64,000 nucleotides of DNA from Dysgonomonas gadei ATCC BAA-286 (GCF_000213555.1 NZ_GL891979.1:189956-253955), one strand, 5' to 3'. Shown: positions 44,081-53,156, numbered from the stretch's first letter. Notes: generated by a model not told the origin, from the letters alone. Made by a program: numbers and translations.

Positions 44081-46414
44081 TTATTTCTTTTTCGCTTTTC
44101 CTTTGGTCTTGGCAGATTTTTCTTCAGTAGAATTTACGATCTTCATTGATGCTTCAAAGTCCAGGCTCTCAGGTGCTGTACCTTTCGGTATCTTGAAATT
44201 GCTTTTCTTATATGCTATATAAGGGCCATAACGACCATTCAGTATTTGCAGGTCGGTATCTTCTGTAAAGGTCTTAATAACCTTTTCTGCATCCTTTTTC
44301 CGTTTGTCGGTAATCAGGGGAATTGCCATATCAATATCTACTTCGAAAGGATCATAACCTTTAGGCAGCGATATAAACTTGCCATCATGCTTGATATACG
44401 GGCCGAACCGGCCTGTACCGACACTAACGTCTTTACCTTCGAATTCACCTATTGAACGGGGAAGTTCGAATAATCTCAAGGCTTCTTCGAGCGTAATAGA
44501 GGCTATCGACTGAGTCTTTTGCAATCCTGCAAAAAGAGGTTTGTCTGTGTCTTCCTGCACACCGATCTGTGCCATAGGCCCAAACCGGCCTATCTTTACA
44601 GAAACCTGACGGCCCGATTTAGGATCGATACCCAGTATGCGCTCTCCAATTTTATGATCGGTTTGCATATTGGTTGCCGATTCTACGACCGGATGAAATA
44701 CCTTGTAGAACTTATCTATCAGCTTAGTCCAGTTTTCTTCTCCTTCAGCCACCTGGTCAAACTCTTTTTCCACATTGGCAGTAAAATTATAATCCAGTAT
44801 GTCAGGAAAGTATTCTGTAAGGAAGTCATTGACAACCATACCTGTATCGGTTGGAATCAACTTTCCTTTGTCTGTTCCTGTTATTTCGGTTTTTTGGGAA
44901 TCTGCTACTTTATCTTTTTTCAGTGTCAATATGTTGTATTGACGTTCGGTACCTTCTATATTTGATTTTTCTACATATTCGCGGTTCTGGATTGTCGAGA
45001 TCGTCGGCGCATATGTGGATGGGCGTCCGATACCAAGTTCTTCCAATTTACGAACCAATGAGGCCTCGCTGTAACGGCTGGGACGCTGTGTGAAACGTTC
45101 TGTGGCAACACTTTCCTTCATATCCATTGCTTCCTGAGGTTTTACAGGAGGCAACAAGCTGCTTTCGCTATCAATGTTTTCATCGTCTGTCCCCTCAAGG
45201 TATACATGCAGGAATCCGTCGAATTTGATGACTTCGCCGACAGCCGAGAATTTAAGCTCTTTATTATTGGATATGCCTATTGTAATAGTTGTTTTTTCCA
45301 ATTCTGCGTCTGCCATCTGAGATGCGATAGTACGTTTCCAAATGAGGTCGTATAGTTTCTTTTCCTGTGCTGTGCCGGATACTGTATGTTCTGACATATA
45401 TGTCGGGCGAATGGCCTCGTGGGCCTCTTGGGCACCTTTACTCTTAGTAGAGAACTGACGTACTTTGGAATATTGCTTTCCGTAAACGGATTCTATTTCG
45501 TTTTTTGTTGTATTTATGGCCAGCCCCGATAGGTTTACCGAGTCGGTACGCATATAGGTGATCTTTCCCGATTCGTATAGCTTCTGGGCAACCATCATCG
45601 TTAATGATACCGGAAAACCCAGTTTGCGGGATGCTTCCTGCTGTAAAGTTGATGTAGTAAACGGTGCTGCCGGTGATTTCTTCATCGGTTTTGTTTCCAC
45701 GTCCTCTACTTTAAAGCTGGCTTCTTTTAGTTTCTCAAGAAAGTCAAGTGCTTCTTTTTTTGTTTTCAGGCGTTTGCTTAATTCTGTCTTTATTTCTGTT
45801 TCTGTTCCGTTTTCTTTTTTCACGAATACAGCCGTAACACGATAAGATGCTTCACTTTGAAAAGCCTGTATCTCACGTTCCCGTTCTACGATAAGTCTCA
45901 CAGCTACAGATTGTACCCGTCCTGCCGATAAGGCAGGTTTTACTTTGCGCCAAAGTACAGGGGACAATTCGAAGCCTACAATGCGGTCGAGCACCCGGCG
46001 CGCTTGTTGCGCGTCTACAAGATTTATATCTATCTGTCGGGGATTTTCTATAGCATGTAGGATTGCATCCTTGGTTATTTCGTGGAATGCGATTCTTTTT
46101 GTTTTCTTTTCATCAAGCTTCAATGTTTTGAACAAATGCCAGGATATAGCTTCTCCCTCCCGGTCTTCATCGGAAGCCAGCCATACTATATCGGCTTCTT
46201 TGGCAGCCTTTTTTAGTTCATCTACCACCTTCTTCTTGTCACCCGGAACTTCGTATAAAGGTGTATAGCCGTTCTCCAAGTCTATCCCCAAGTCTTTCTT
46301 CTTCAGGTCTCTGATATGTCCATAACTGGACATAACTTTAAAATCTTTGCCCAGAAACTTTTCTATGGTCTTGGCTTTAGCAGGAGACTCAACAATTACT
46401 AAATTTTTTTGCAT
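44081..46414 (-). CDS. topA: DNA topoisomerase I
   Basis: Relaxes negative supercoils. The 777-residue type IA enzyme has the TOPRIM domain at the start (VESPAKAKTIEKFLG, LASDEDREGEAISWHL), the active-site region ITYMRTDSVNLS with the catalytic Tyr near 290, and a C-terminal part with repeated GRFGP units (VSVKIGRFGPMAQIG, VGTGRFGPYIKHD, NGRYGPYIAYK) but no four-Cys zinc fingers. A Lys-rich tail ends it. TACTTTTG on the minus strand at 46493-46500 is a probable -7 box. Confidence 0.95.
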   Translation of the reverse strand: MQKNLVIVESPAKAKTIEKFLGKDFKVMSSYGHIRDLKKKDLGIDLENGYTPLYEVPGDKKKVVDELKKAAKEADIVWLASDEDREGEAISWHLFKTLKLDEKKTKRIAFHEITKDAILHAIENPRQIDINLVDAQQARRVLDRIVGFELSPVLWRKVKPALSAGRVQSVAVRLIVEREREIQAFQSEASYRVTAVFVKKENGTETEIKTELSKRLKTKKEALDFLEKLKEASFKVEDVETKPMKKSPAAPFTTSTLQQEASRKLGFPVSLTMMVAQKLYESGKITYMRTDSVNLSGLAINTTKNEIESVYGKQYSKVRQFSTKSKGAQEAHEAIRPTYMSEHTVSGTAQEKKLYDLIWKRTIASQMADAELEKTTITIGISNNKELKFSAVGEVIKFDGFLHVYLEGTDDENIDSESSLLPPVKPQEAMDMKESVATERFTQRPSRYSEASLVRKLEELGIGRPSTYAPTISTIQNREYVEKSNIEGTERQYNILTLKKDKVADSQKTEITGTDKGKLIPTDTGMVVNDFLTEYFPDILDYNFTANVEKEFDQVAEGEENWTKLIDKFYKVFHPVVESATNMQTDHKIGERILGIDPKSGRQVSVKIGRFGPMAQIGVQEDTDKPLFAGLQKTQSIASITLEEALRLFELPRSIGEFEGKDVSVGTGRFGPYIKHDGKFISLPKGYDPFEVDIDMAIPLITDKRKKDAEKVIKTFTEDTDLQILNGRYGPYIAYKKSNFKIPKGTAPESLDFEASMKIVNSTEEKSAKTKGKAKKK

Positions 46415-46492
46415 ATATTAAGGCTTATCTTGTATTATCAGGATGAATTAAATTATACCTATTCAGAAAGTTATTTTTTCTAATTGAACCGC

Positions 46493-46500
46493 AAAAGTAA
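46493..46500 (-). promoter_or_regulatory. -7 box for topA
   Basis: TACTTTTG on the minus strand, 79 bp upstream of the start codon. No -33 TTG at the usual distance. Confidence 0.4.
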
Positions 46501-46713
46501 TGATTTTGTTTTAAAAAGTAGAATAAAAAGTTTTGAACCCTGATAAAGGTCAGAATATTTAAGTTGTGAAGGCTTATTTTAACTAAAAGATAACAATCTC
46601 TAACTATTCCTGTTTTCTTATCCTGTAACAGCTATTCTCTATTTTTAGTATATAGATAATTCTTTTTAAGAAAAATGCTCCGGGAATAAATACCATAGAG
46701 CACTTCTTTTTAG

Positions 46714-47790
46714 TCAATTAAATATAAGCGGTTTAGCTTCGGCCGTAAAATCAGAGAATCCGGTTTCTTCAAGTTTATAGCCGGATAATATTTCTCTCAC
46801 TATGGGGATGAAGGCTTCATAATCGTATATAATGAAATCAATATATGAAAAATGAAAACCTGTAGCACCTCCCAGACTATTGGCTAAACCATAAGGATTG
46901 GTAGCAGCAGTGATTTTATCTTCTATCTCACCTCTGAAATTAACAACATTTTCCCGGGGGATATTGATGTTCTCGAAGAAAAGGAAGCCGAAGACAACCC
47001 CGTTTTCTTTAGCTTCGTCAGATCGTTTGTTTTCTCCGTTGTAATAATCATTTAATAACGGAGTGCATGAGGTATAACCCGAGAATACATCTTCACGCAA
47101 CTTCCAGTTTTCATTTTCGGTAGGCTCCATCCTGTAACCGCTATATATTTCACAAGGGTTATCGAATTTTGGCCAGCCATGATCTTTAATCGCTTTATCT
47201 ATGAATGGTTTGAGATCAGATATTGTCGAAGATCTTTTATTTTGTTTTTCTTCCACAAAGTCAATATACCCGATGTACTCCATTGTGTACAATTCTCCAA
47301 TAAATTGATCGAGGTAGATGAAGAACATTGAATAACGTTTGTTCTCATCCAATGCCATCAACTTGGGACTATACAATTCTATGTTTACCTTGCTTTTGTC
47401 ATTATCCATTTCAGGGTAGATGATTATATCGTCTTCCCCAATTCTGATGTCGAACATATCTATTATTGCACCAGGTTTGCCATGAGCTGGTTTTGTTGAA
47501 TAAAAGTTCCAATATTTCAGCAAATGCTGTGGTGCATATTGTAGCCAGTAATGCAACAGCATTAGCCGGGTACGATCTCCTTCAGGCGTTAAAATGAGTT
47601 CATACTTGCCTTCATTGTTTACTCCCATTTCGAAATAAACTTTATTAAAAGCAATTTGTAAAATACTATCCACAAAATTGAGAAGAGTCTCTCCCTCAAC
47701 TTTATTATCCATCATTTCCCTAATTTGGTATTCTTCTTCTGAAAAGGATTTCCAGAATTTAGTTACCCTGTTTTTAAAAGAATCTTGCAT
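46714..47790 (-). CDS. Uncharacterised cytoplasmic protein
   Basis: A 358-residue protein I do not recognise. No signal peptide or membrane helix. It is acidic and aromatic, with an N-terminal helical part (FWKSFSEEEYQIREMM), a central region rich in strands (YELILTPEGDRTRLML, DDIIIYPEMDNDKSKV) and a conserved-looking WNFYSTKPAHGKPGA. It could belong to effector- or immunity-associated families, but nothing proves it. Start at 47790 (MQDSFKNRV) chosen because a -7 box (47824-47831) lies 34 bp upstream and overlaps the alternative start at 47826. Divergent from the outer-membrane protein gene. Confidence 0.6.
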   Translation of the reverse strand: MQDSFKNRVTKFWKSFSEEEYQIREMMDNKVEGETLLNFVDSILQIAFNKVYFEMGVNNEGKYELILTPEGDRTRLMLLHYWLQYAPQHLLKYWNFYSTKPAHGKPGAIIDMFDIRIGEDDIIIYPEMDNDKSKVNIELYSPKLMALDENKRYSMFFIYLDQFIGELYTMEYIGYIDFVEEKQNKRSSTISDLKPFIDKAIKDHGWPKFDNPCEIYSGYRMEPTENENWKLREDVFSGYTSCTPLLNDYYNGENKRSDEAKENGVVFGFLFFENINIPRENVVNFRGEIEDKITAATNPYGLANSLGGATGFHFSYIDFIIYDYEAFIPIVREILSGYKLEETGFSDFTAEAKPLIFN

Positions 47791-47823
47791 ATTTGTGTCT
47801 ATATAATGTTCTGAACCAATGGT

Positions 47824-47831
47824 CAAAGATA
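47824..47831 (-). promoter_or_regulatory. -7 box for the uncharacterised 358-residue protein gene
   Basis: TATCTTTG on the minus strand. No good -33 box; 55 bp from the operator repeats of the divergent gene. Confidence 0.4.
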
Positions 47832-47884
47832 GGGATTATAATTGAATGTTAAAATATTTGTTAATTTTTTTTATTTGTAATACA

Positions 47885-47913
47885 GATAACACTTGATAAC
47901 ACTAAATAGCATA
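47885..47913. promoter_or_regulatory. Tandem TAACAC operator, site 2
   Basis: GATAACACT occurs at 47885 and 47895, so TAACACT repeats at a 10-bp period (47887, 47897), with a degenerate third unit (TAGCATA) at 47907. It lies upstream of the outer-membrane protein promoter; 40 bp separate the last full unit from the -7 box, or 30 bp the degenerate unit. Relative to transcription the words point the opposite way from sites 1 and 3. Confidence 0.55.
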
Positions 47914-47922
47914 AAGGAAGTA

Positions 47923-47951
47923 TTGAGTATATACACTTGCGTTTACATTTG
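47923..47951 (+). promoter_or_regulatory. Promoter of the outer-membrane protein gene
   Basis: TTG at 47923-47925 and TACATTTG at 47944-47951, 18 bp apart. The start codon is 26 bp downstream. Confidence 0.6.
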
Positions 47952-47976
47952 TATCATCAGAAGTTAAAATGAGAAT

Positions 47977-50334
47977 ATGAAACAATTATTGTGGGTTTTC
48001 CTGCTCTTTATCTCTCCATTGGGATTTTCTCAAAGCTATTCGTTAAGGGGGGGTGTGATGAATGAATCCAATCTGCCGGTGGAGGCTGTCGTTTGTGTTT
48101 TGCAAAAAGCAGACGATAGCCTTTTGTTAAAAACGGTGATTTCTAATACTCTTGGTGAATTTGAATTTAATGATATACCGGGAGGAAATTATATTTTAGT
48201 TTTACAACATATGGCCTATGAAAAAGAAAACCATTCTGTCTCAATAAATAACAGTGTCGAGCTAGCCCCTTTTGTTTTACTATCTTTAAGTAAGCTCCTG
48301 AATCAAGTGGTTGTTAGTGGAGAGCGTCCTGTGGTAAAAGCTGTAGATGGTAAACTGGTATATGATATACCTCAACTGGTAAAGGATAAAGCAGTATCGA
48401 ATGCCTTTGAGACTTTGCAGAATGTACCCAGTGTAACCGGAGTAGGAGATGAGTTGCAATTGATTGGAAGTTCGGGATATACAATACTTATAAACGGGCA
48501 GCAGACGAGTATGAGTAAAGATCAAATCGTAAATTTACTGAAGTCTATTCCTGCATCGCGGGTGTCTGATATAGAAATAATGTATAGTGCTCCACCTCAG
48601 TATAATATAAGGGGAGCGGCTATAAATATAATACTGAAAGGCCAGACTGCCGGAACACCAACGATACAAGGTGAGGGAAATGCAGAATACAAACAGGCTT
48701 TTTATGCCGGATATGGATTAAGAGGAAATTTGTTGTATACAAAACCTTCGTTTAATGCTGATCTTACAGTCGGATTAGGGCAGTCGAAGGGTTGGGGGCT
48801 GAATGACATGTATGCAATGCATCACTTTGACGGTCATACTTATGATATTACACAACAAAACAGGTTTCAATCTGATAGGAAAGCTTTGAACCTGAGGTTG
48901 GGATTGGGGTATACATTTACCAATAAAGACAAATTTAGGCTTGTTTATACTACAGCTATAGATGATACGGATTCTAAGCCGGCGGCTAAAACAGTCTTTC
49001 TGAAAGATAAGAACCCTTTTTCTGATATTACTTCCCTGAGTAACAAGGATGGGAACAGCTACCTTCATAATATGAAAATAGAGTATAACTCACACAAAAA
49101 CCTGAATATGGGAGTTGATTATACAATCTATCGGGACCCTGCAACTGAAAAGTATTCGGACTATTCCAACGGAGATGTTTTGCAGACAGTGTTTAAGACG
49201 AAGACCAACCAAAAGGTGGATAAAGTAGTTGCCTTTATCAATCATAGTATAAGTCTAAAGAATGAATGGAGACTGGATTACGGAGGAAATACCTCTTCGT
49301 CGAAGAATAACAATCTGTATGACTATTACCGGAACCCGGAAGGGCAGGCTGTAGATTCTATAAACAATAGTATGCAGAAAGAATATTCGGCATCTGTTTT
49401 TGCCGGATTCTCAAAGTCCTTCGGGGATAAACTTTCGGCTCAGGCTTCTTTGTCTGCAAACTATTTCAGGGCTACAATTGATATTATGGGAGAAAAGAAA
49501 ACTCTTTGGAACGATTTTCAGCCCTTTGTCAATGTAAATTTGACCTATACATATAACCCTCGGCGGATTTTGCAGCTATCATTCTCTTCTGATATTAGCT
49601 ACCCTCCCTATTGGGCATTAAGTAATGATGTGGTCAGGATAAATGCTTATTCGATGGTGCAAGGTAATCCTGAACTTAAGTTTTCTAGGAATTACAAGAC
49701 TCAGCTCAACTTTATAATGAATCAGAAATATATGATAGGCGGGTATTACGAATATAAGCCCGACCGTTATATTCAGTTGCCATACCAATCGCGGGAAGCT
49801 CTTCAGAACGTTTTCCAAATGGTAAATTTGAATTATGAAAAGCAGTTCGGTGTATTCTTTGTCGTACCTCTAAAGATTGATAAAATTTGGGATACAAGAG
49901 CGACTGTCAATCTTATCAGACAGGAAGAAAAAGATGATGATTTTTACAATGTGCCATACACCCGGTCAAAGAACTCATTTGTGGTACAGTTGAGAAATAC
50001 GATTAATATCTCATCTAAGCCTGATGTAAAACTGGATGTGTCGGGCTTTTATATGCACGGGGCATTGCAGGGCATATACGATATAGGGCGGATGTGGAAC
50101 GTTGCTTCCGGTGCCAAATGGACATTCCTTGATAGTAGGGCCGAATTAATGTTCCGTGTAGAAGATGTATTCAAAAGCGGTAAGCAGACTACAAAGATCG
50201 ATTATATGAATCAATACAGTACGATGAATATAAAGCCCAATGCCCCGGTTTTTAAGCTATCCTTTACTTATCGTTTTGGAAATTACAAGAAACCGAAGGT
50301 AGAGGATCTAGATACTTCCCGGTTTGGACGATAA
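47977..50334 (+). CDS. Outer-membrane beta-barrel protein with carboxypeptidase-like domain
   Basis: A 785-residue protein: signal peptide (MKQLLWVFLLFISPLGFSQ), a carboxypeptidase-regulatory-like beta-sandwich (about 22-105; GEFEFNDIPGGNYILVLQ), a plug (about 115-225; NAFETLQNVPSVTGVGDELQ) and a long barrel of the OMP_b-brl type. No SusD partner is present, so it is not a polysaccharide-utilisation receptor of the Sus type. Its end is convergent with the two-component system genes, and its promoter carries the same TAACAC repeats, suggesting it is a target of that regulator. Ligand unknown. Confidence 0.88.
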   Translation: MKQLLWVFLLFISPLGFSQSYSLRGGVMNESNLPVEAVVCVLQKADDSLLLKTVISNTLGEFEFNDIPGGNYILVLQHMAYEKENHSVSINNSVELAPFVLLSLSKLLNQVVVSGERPVVKAVDGKLVYDIPQLVKDKAVSNAFETLQNVPSVTGVGDELQLIGSSGYTILINGQQTSMSKDQIVNLLKSIPASRVSDIEIMYSAPPQYNIRGAAINIILKGQTAGTPTIQGEGNAEYKQAFYAGYGLRGNLLYTKPSFNADLTVGLGQSKGWGLNDMYAMHHFDGHTYDITQQNRFQSDRKALNLRLGLGYTFTNKDKFRLVYTTAIDDTDSKPAAKTVFLKDKNPFSDITSLSNKDGNSYLHNMKIEYNSHKNLNMGVDYTIYRDPATEKYSDYSNGDVLQTVFKTKTNQKVDKVVAFINHSISLKNEWRLDYGGNTSSSKNNNLYDYYRNPEGQAVDSINNSMQKEYSASVFAGFSKSFGDKLSAQASLSANYFRATIDIMGEKKTLWNDFQPFVNVNLTYTYNPRRILQLSFSSDISYPPYWALSNDVVRINAYSMVQGNPELKFSRNYKTQLNFIMNQKYMIGGYYEYKPDRYIQLPYQSREALQNVFQMVNLNYEKQFGVFFVVPLKIDKIWDTRATVNLIRQEEKDDDFYNVPYTRSKNSFVVQLRNTINISSKPDVKLDVSGFYMHGALQGIYDIGRMWNVASGAKWTFLDSRAELMFRVEDVFKSGKQTTKIDYMNQYSTMNIKPNAPVFKLSFTYRFGNYKKPKVEDLDTSRFGR

Positions 50335-50369
50335 CAACTCTATTCAATATATTACACACTACATTTCCC

Positions 50370-50408
50370 GGCTCTCTGATGAGGATTCCTCGGAGAGTCT
50401 TTGTTTTG
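50370..50408 (+). terminator. Terminator of the outer-membrane protein gene
   Basis: GGCTCTCTGA (50370-50379) pairs with TCGGAGAGTC (50390-50399) with two G-U pairs, followed by TTTGTTTT. Located 36 bp after the stop codon. Confidence 0.65.
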
Positions 50409-50409
50409 C

Positions 50410-51087
50410 CTAAAAGATCATTTTATATCCTATTCCCCTGATGTTAATAATCTGAATGTGGGCATCTAACGATAATTTCTTTCGCAGCTTCACGATGAAT
50501 ACATGCAGACTGCGTGTATTGAAAAAACTGTCATCGCCCCACAATTCCAGTAATACGGCTTTATTTTCCACTATATTGTTCTGATTTGCACATAAGCGTT
50601 CCAGTATGGATGCTTCACGATGCGATAATACTTCTACCTTTTGCGGATGGAAAAGCCTTTGCTGTACAGGGTCGAATGTATATTCTCCAATCTGGTATAT
50701 CTTTTCTTTTCGCACTTCGTTTTGTACACGGTTGAGTAAGGATTTTATGCGAACAATCAGTTCCTCCATGCCGAATGGCTTTTTCAGATAATCGTTGCCG
50801 CCAATTTCAAAACCCTGTACTACATCGTCTGTTTTCGATTTGGCACTAAGAAACAGGATCGGAATATGCTTGTCGGTCTGACGAATCAGTTGAGTCATAC
50901 TGAACCCATCTAATTTTGGCATCATTATATCGGCTACAATAATATCGGGATGTAATTTATGAAACATTTCCAGCCCTTCATTTCCGTTTGCCGCGCAATC
51001 GACCGTAAACTCCCTTTTTTCGAGAGCATCTTTTATAATCATGGCCAGAGCCGGTTCATCTTCGACTAGCAATACCTTTATCTTCAT
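50410..51087 (-). CDS. OmpR-family response regulator (RprY-like)
   Basis: A 225-residue regulator: receiver domain (about 1-120) with the acidic pocket E9-D10, phospho-acceptor D53 in VADIMMPKLDGF, the Thr/Ser switch in LFLSAKS and the Lys of YLKKPF; then an OmpR/PhoB winged-helix DNA-binding domain (about 130-225; SRSLHVFIVKLRKKL is close to NTRSLHV). It resembles RprY of Bacteroides. Its start overlaps the end of the kinase gene by 4 bp. The 10-bp periodic repeats at three promoters in this window suit binding by this class of regulator. Confidence 0.93.
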   Translation of the reverse strand: MKIKVLLVEDEPALAMIIKDALEKREFTVDCAANGNEGLEMFHKLHPDIIVADIMMPKLDGFSMTQLIRQTDKHIPILFLSAKSKTDDVVQGFEIGGNDYLKKPFGMEELIVRIKSLLNRVQNEVRKEKIYQIGEYTFDPVQQRLFHPQKVEVLSHREASILERLCANQNNIVENKAVLLELWGDDSFFNTRSLHVFIVKLRKKLSLDAHIQIINIRGIGYKMIF

Positions 51088-52463
51088 ATGATCGTAATTT
51101 TAAAACAGGTACCTTTCCCTTCCTCACTTTCTACGCTTATCTCCCAGCAATGCTTTTCCACAATCGTTTTCACATAGGACAAGCCCAGTCCATATCCTTT
51201 CACATTATGTATGTTTCCGGTAGAAACCCGGTAGAACTTGTCGAAAATCTTATCTAAAGCATTACCGGGAATTCCGATCCCGTTATCAGTAACCGAAATG
51301 ATTGTTTTATTATCTTTCCTGTACGCGGATAATCTTATATGTACACTTTTATCCGAGTATTTGATGGCATTTTCTATCAGGTTACTTATAATGTTGCCAA
51401 AGTGCAGCCTGTCTGCTACTATGATAAGATATTCGGGGTTTACATCAATGTCGATAAAAACCGGCTTTGTGTTATTGAGGTAGAATTTATTCTTTTGATT
51501 TTCAAATTCTTCAGTCAGGGAGATATTCTCAGTCGATAATTTCAGGTTTTTCCTTTCTTCGACCGACATGGTAAGAATTTGTTCCACAAGACTATTCAGG
51601 TACATCAATTGCTCCCGGGATATTGTCAGGTATTCGTCCCGTTTTTTTGGGTCATCCGCCATCCCGAAGTTTTGCAATGAGTCTACAGCCGCATAAGTTA
51701 TCGCTATAGGTGTTTTAAGCTCATGTGTCATATTATTAATAAAGTCACTCTTTATTTCGTCTATTGTTTTTTGCCTCAGTATTATTTTCAATAAATAAAT
51801 GTAAGACACAATTAATAAAGCAATCATTAGTATGGATACACAGATCAGTCCGATCATATCTCTGAATATATACCATTGAGGCTCTTTCATATATACGATA
51901 TATGCTTCCTTGTTATCATCGCTGAATGTAAATACATATTTCTTATACTTACTCTTATCTATATCTTTTGCATATGGCGATAGGGTGCTGTCATTTATAT
52001 TAGTAGTATATTCAAGATAATAAGGTATATGGATTTCCAACTGATTGAGTTCTGTTCGTAGAAGGCTGTCGTATCTGGCTATATCTATGGATTTTAAGGA
52101 GTCTATAGTTAAATGAAATCCTTGCTGGATAGATACATTCATTTTTTTTGCATCGCTCCATATTACGGTTCCGTCTTTTTTGCTGCTGTTAATTCTGACT
52201 ACTACATCTGGCATTTTTTCCTGTTTTCTGGCCATAATCCCATTCAGATTTTGTCTGGGTATAGAGTCCCCGTCGTTTTGCAGGTCGTTGATCCTTATAG
52301 CTATTTCTTTAAAGTCCGCATTGTTCATTGCATTCTTTATGGCCGCTTCCATTTTCCTGTATTGTTCGTTATGAAAATTAACAAGCCAGTATACCTGATA
52401 TCCGCAAACCAATATGAGCAGGCCCAGGATGACGATAGCTGTGAATTTGAACCGGAATTTCAT
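51084..52463 (-). CDS. Sensor histidine kinase (RprX-like)
   Basis: A 459-residue membrane kinase: membrane segment at about 7-29, a periplasmic domain to about 202, a second segment at about 203-227, then HisKA with H247 in NNMTHELKTPIAI and a HATPase domain with NLIENAIKYSD (N box), DNGIGIPG (G1) and GYGLGLSYVK (G2). All catalytic motifs are intact. The signal sensed by the periplasmic domain is unknown. It precedes and overlaps the response regulator gene. Its own promoter region carries two copies of the TAACAC word, so autoregulation is likely. Confidence 0.93.
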   Translation of the reverse strand: MKFRFKFTAIVILGLLILVCGYQVYWLVNFHNEQYRKMEAAIKNAMNNADFKEIAIRINDLQNDGDSIPRQNLNGIMARKQEKMPDVVVRINSSKKDGTVIWSDAKKMNVSIQQGFHLTIDSLKSIDIARYDSLLRTELNQLEIHIPYYLEYTTNINDSTLSPYAKDIDKSKYKKYVFTFSDDNKEAYIVYMKEPQWYIFRDMIGLICVSILMIALLIVSYIYLLKIILRQKTIDEIKSDFINNMTHELKTPIAITYAAVDSLQNFGMADDPKKRDEYLTISREQLMYLNSLVEQILTMSVEERKNLKLSTENISLTEEFENQKNKFYLNNTKPVFIDIDVNPEYLIIVADRLHFGNIISNLIENAIKYSDKSVHIRLSAYRKDNKTIISVTDNGIGIPGNALDKIFDKFYRVSTGNIHNVKGYGLGLSYVKTIVEKHCWEISVESEEGKGTCFKITII

Positions 52464-52486
52464 GTTATGGAATAATTCTTTTATAA

Positions 52487-52494
52487 CAAAAATA
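52487..52494 (-). promoter_or_regulatory. -7 box for the two-component operon
   Basis: TATTTTTG on the minus strand, 24 bp upstream of the kinase start. The expected -33 position (52514-52517) has no TTG, as is usual for activator-dependent promoters. Confidence 0.5.
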
Positions 52495-52521
52495 GTGAAT
52501 CAACGGCTAACATAAAATAGC

Positions 52522-52540
52522 GATAACACTATATAACATT
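52522..52540. promoter_or_regulatory. Tandem TAACAC operator, site 3
   Basis: GATAACACT at 52522 and TAACATT at 52534: a 10-bp period from TAACACT at 52524. The near edge is 29 bp from the -7 box, exactly as in site 1, and the orientation relative to transcription is also the same as in site 1. Confidence 0.6.
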
Positions 52541-52560
52541 GCATGGACGTTTCAGGCATT

Positions 52561-52583
52561 GTTAAAAGTTGACAAACCTGACA
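52561..52583 (-). repeat. TGACA pair with GTTAA, dispersed element
   Basis: GTTAA followed by TGACA words at 52570 and 52579, 9 bp apart. The TGACA variant of the family. Confidence 0.5.
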
Positions 52584-52664
52584 CTTTTACACAATTTTTT
52601 ATTGTCACTTTTTCTTCTAAAAACTCCGTGCTACTCCTTCTACTCCGTGGTTAAAAATAAAAAA

Positions 52665-52678
52665 GTAACAAAGGTTAC
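52665..52678 (-). repeat. GTAAC pair, dispersed element
   Basis: GTAAC at 52665 and GTTAC at 52674, 9 bp apart, preceded by GGTTAAAAATAAA. Confidence 0.5.
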
Positions 52679-52835
52679 ACATATTTCAGCTATTAGCTGA
52701 CAGCCGTTAGTTTTGGTTATCGCACAAGTGACTTTACAGTAAACAGAAATACGGTTTTTGTCTCCGTCTATTTACGCTTCGCTACAATTCAACTTAGTAC
52801 TTAAAACTCATAATTCATCAACTTATTCATATTTA

Positions 52836-52872
52836 TTAACTGTATTTGGTTAAAATCTGACACATCTGACAG
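52836..52872 (-). repeat. TGACA/palindrome dispersed element
   Basis: Palindrome TTAAC, 8 bp, GTTAA (52836-52853), then TGACA words at 52858 and 52867, 9 bp apart. Confidence 0.65.
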
Positions 52873-52909
52873 TTTTTTCATTGTTTTTACCTTGATAATT
52901 TTGCATTCG

Positions 52910-52945
52910 TTAACTATGTGTGGTTGAAAAGTAACAGAAGTAACG
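52910..52945 (-). repeat. GTAAC/palindrome dispersed element
   Basis: Palindrome TTAAC, 8 bp, GTTGA (52910-52927), then GTAAC words at 52931 and 52940, 9 bp apart. Confidence 0.65.
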
Positions 52946-52960
52946 GATTTTATGGCTTTT

Positions 52961-53020
52961 GTAGGGGCGAATAAACATTCGCCCACAATGACTAACGGGC
53001 GAAAGATGTTTCGCCCCTAC
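52961..53020. repeat. 60-bp composite inverted repeat (GTAGGGGCGAA)
   Basis: GTAGGGGCGAA at the left end and TTCGCCCCTAC at the right end are exact inverted copies; each 24-bp arm also holds an internal GGGCGAA/TTCGCCC palindrome. The middle 12 bp are unpaired. A GC-rich island in AT-rich DNA, typical of REP/MITE-like elements. Confidence 0.75.
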
Positions 53021-53034
53021 GGTTTTCCCAAAAG

Positions 53035-53048
53035 GTAACAAAGGTAAC
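53035..53048 (-). repeat. GTAAC pair, dispersed element
   Basis: GTAAC at 53035 and 53044, 9 bp apart, directly after the 60-bp inverted repeat. No palindrome half. Confidence 0.5.
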
Positions 53049-53156
53049 AGAAATATCAGTCAACAGTTATCAGTTAACAACTTGTATCTCGTGTCTTGTC
53101 TACTCGTATCTCATATAACTTTCAACTTATTACTCAATACTTACTACTTTCAAAAG

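Noticed and set aside
47977..50334. SusC of a polysaccharide-utilisation locus
   Set aside because: No SusD gene, no glycoside hydrolases nearby, and the barrel is of the shorter OMP_b-brl type.
52801..52986. 61-codon minus-strand open frame upstream of ileS
   Set aside because: It runs through two GTAAC/palindrome repeats and half of the 60-bp inverted repeat; not a gene.
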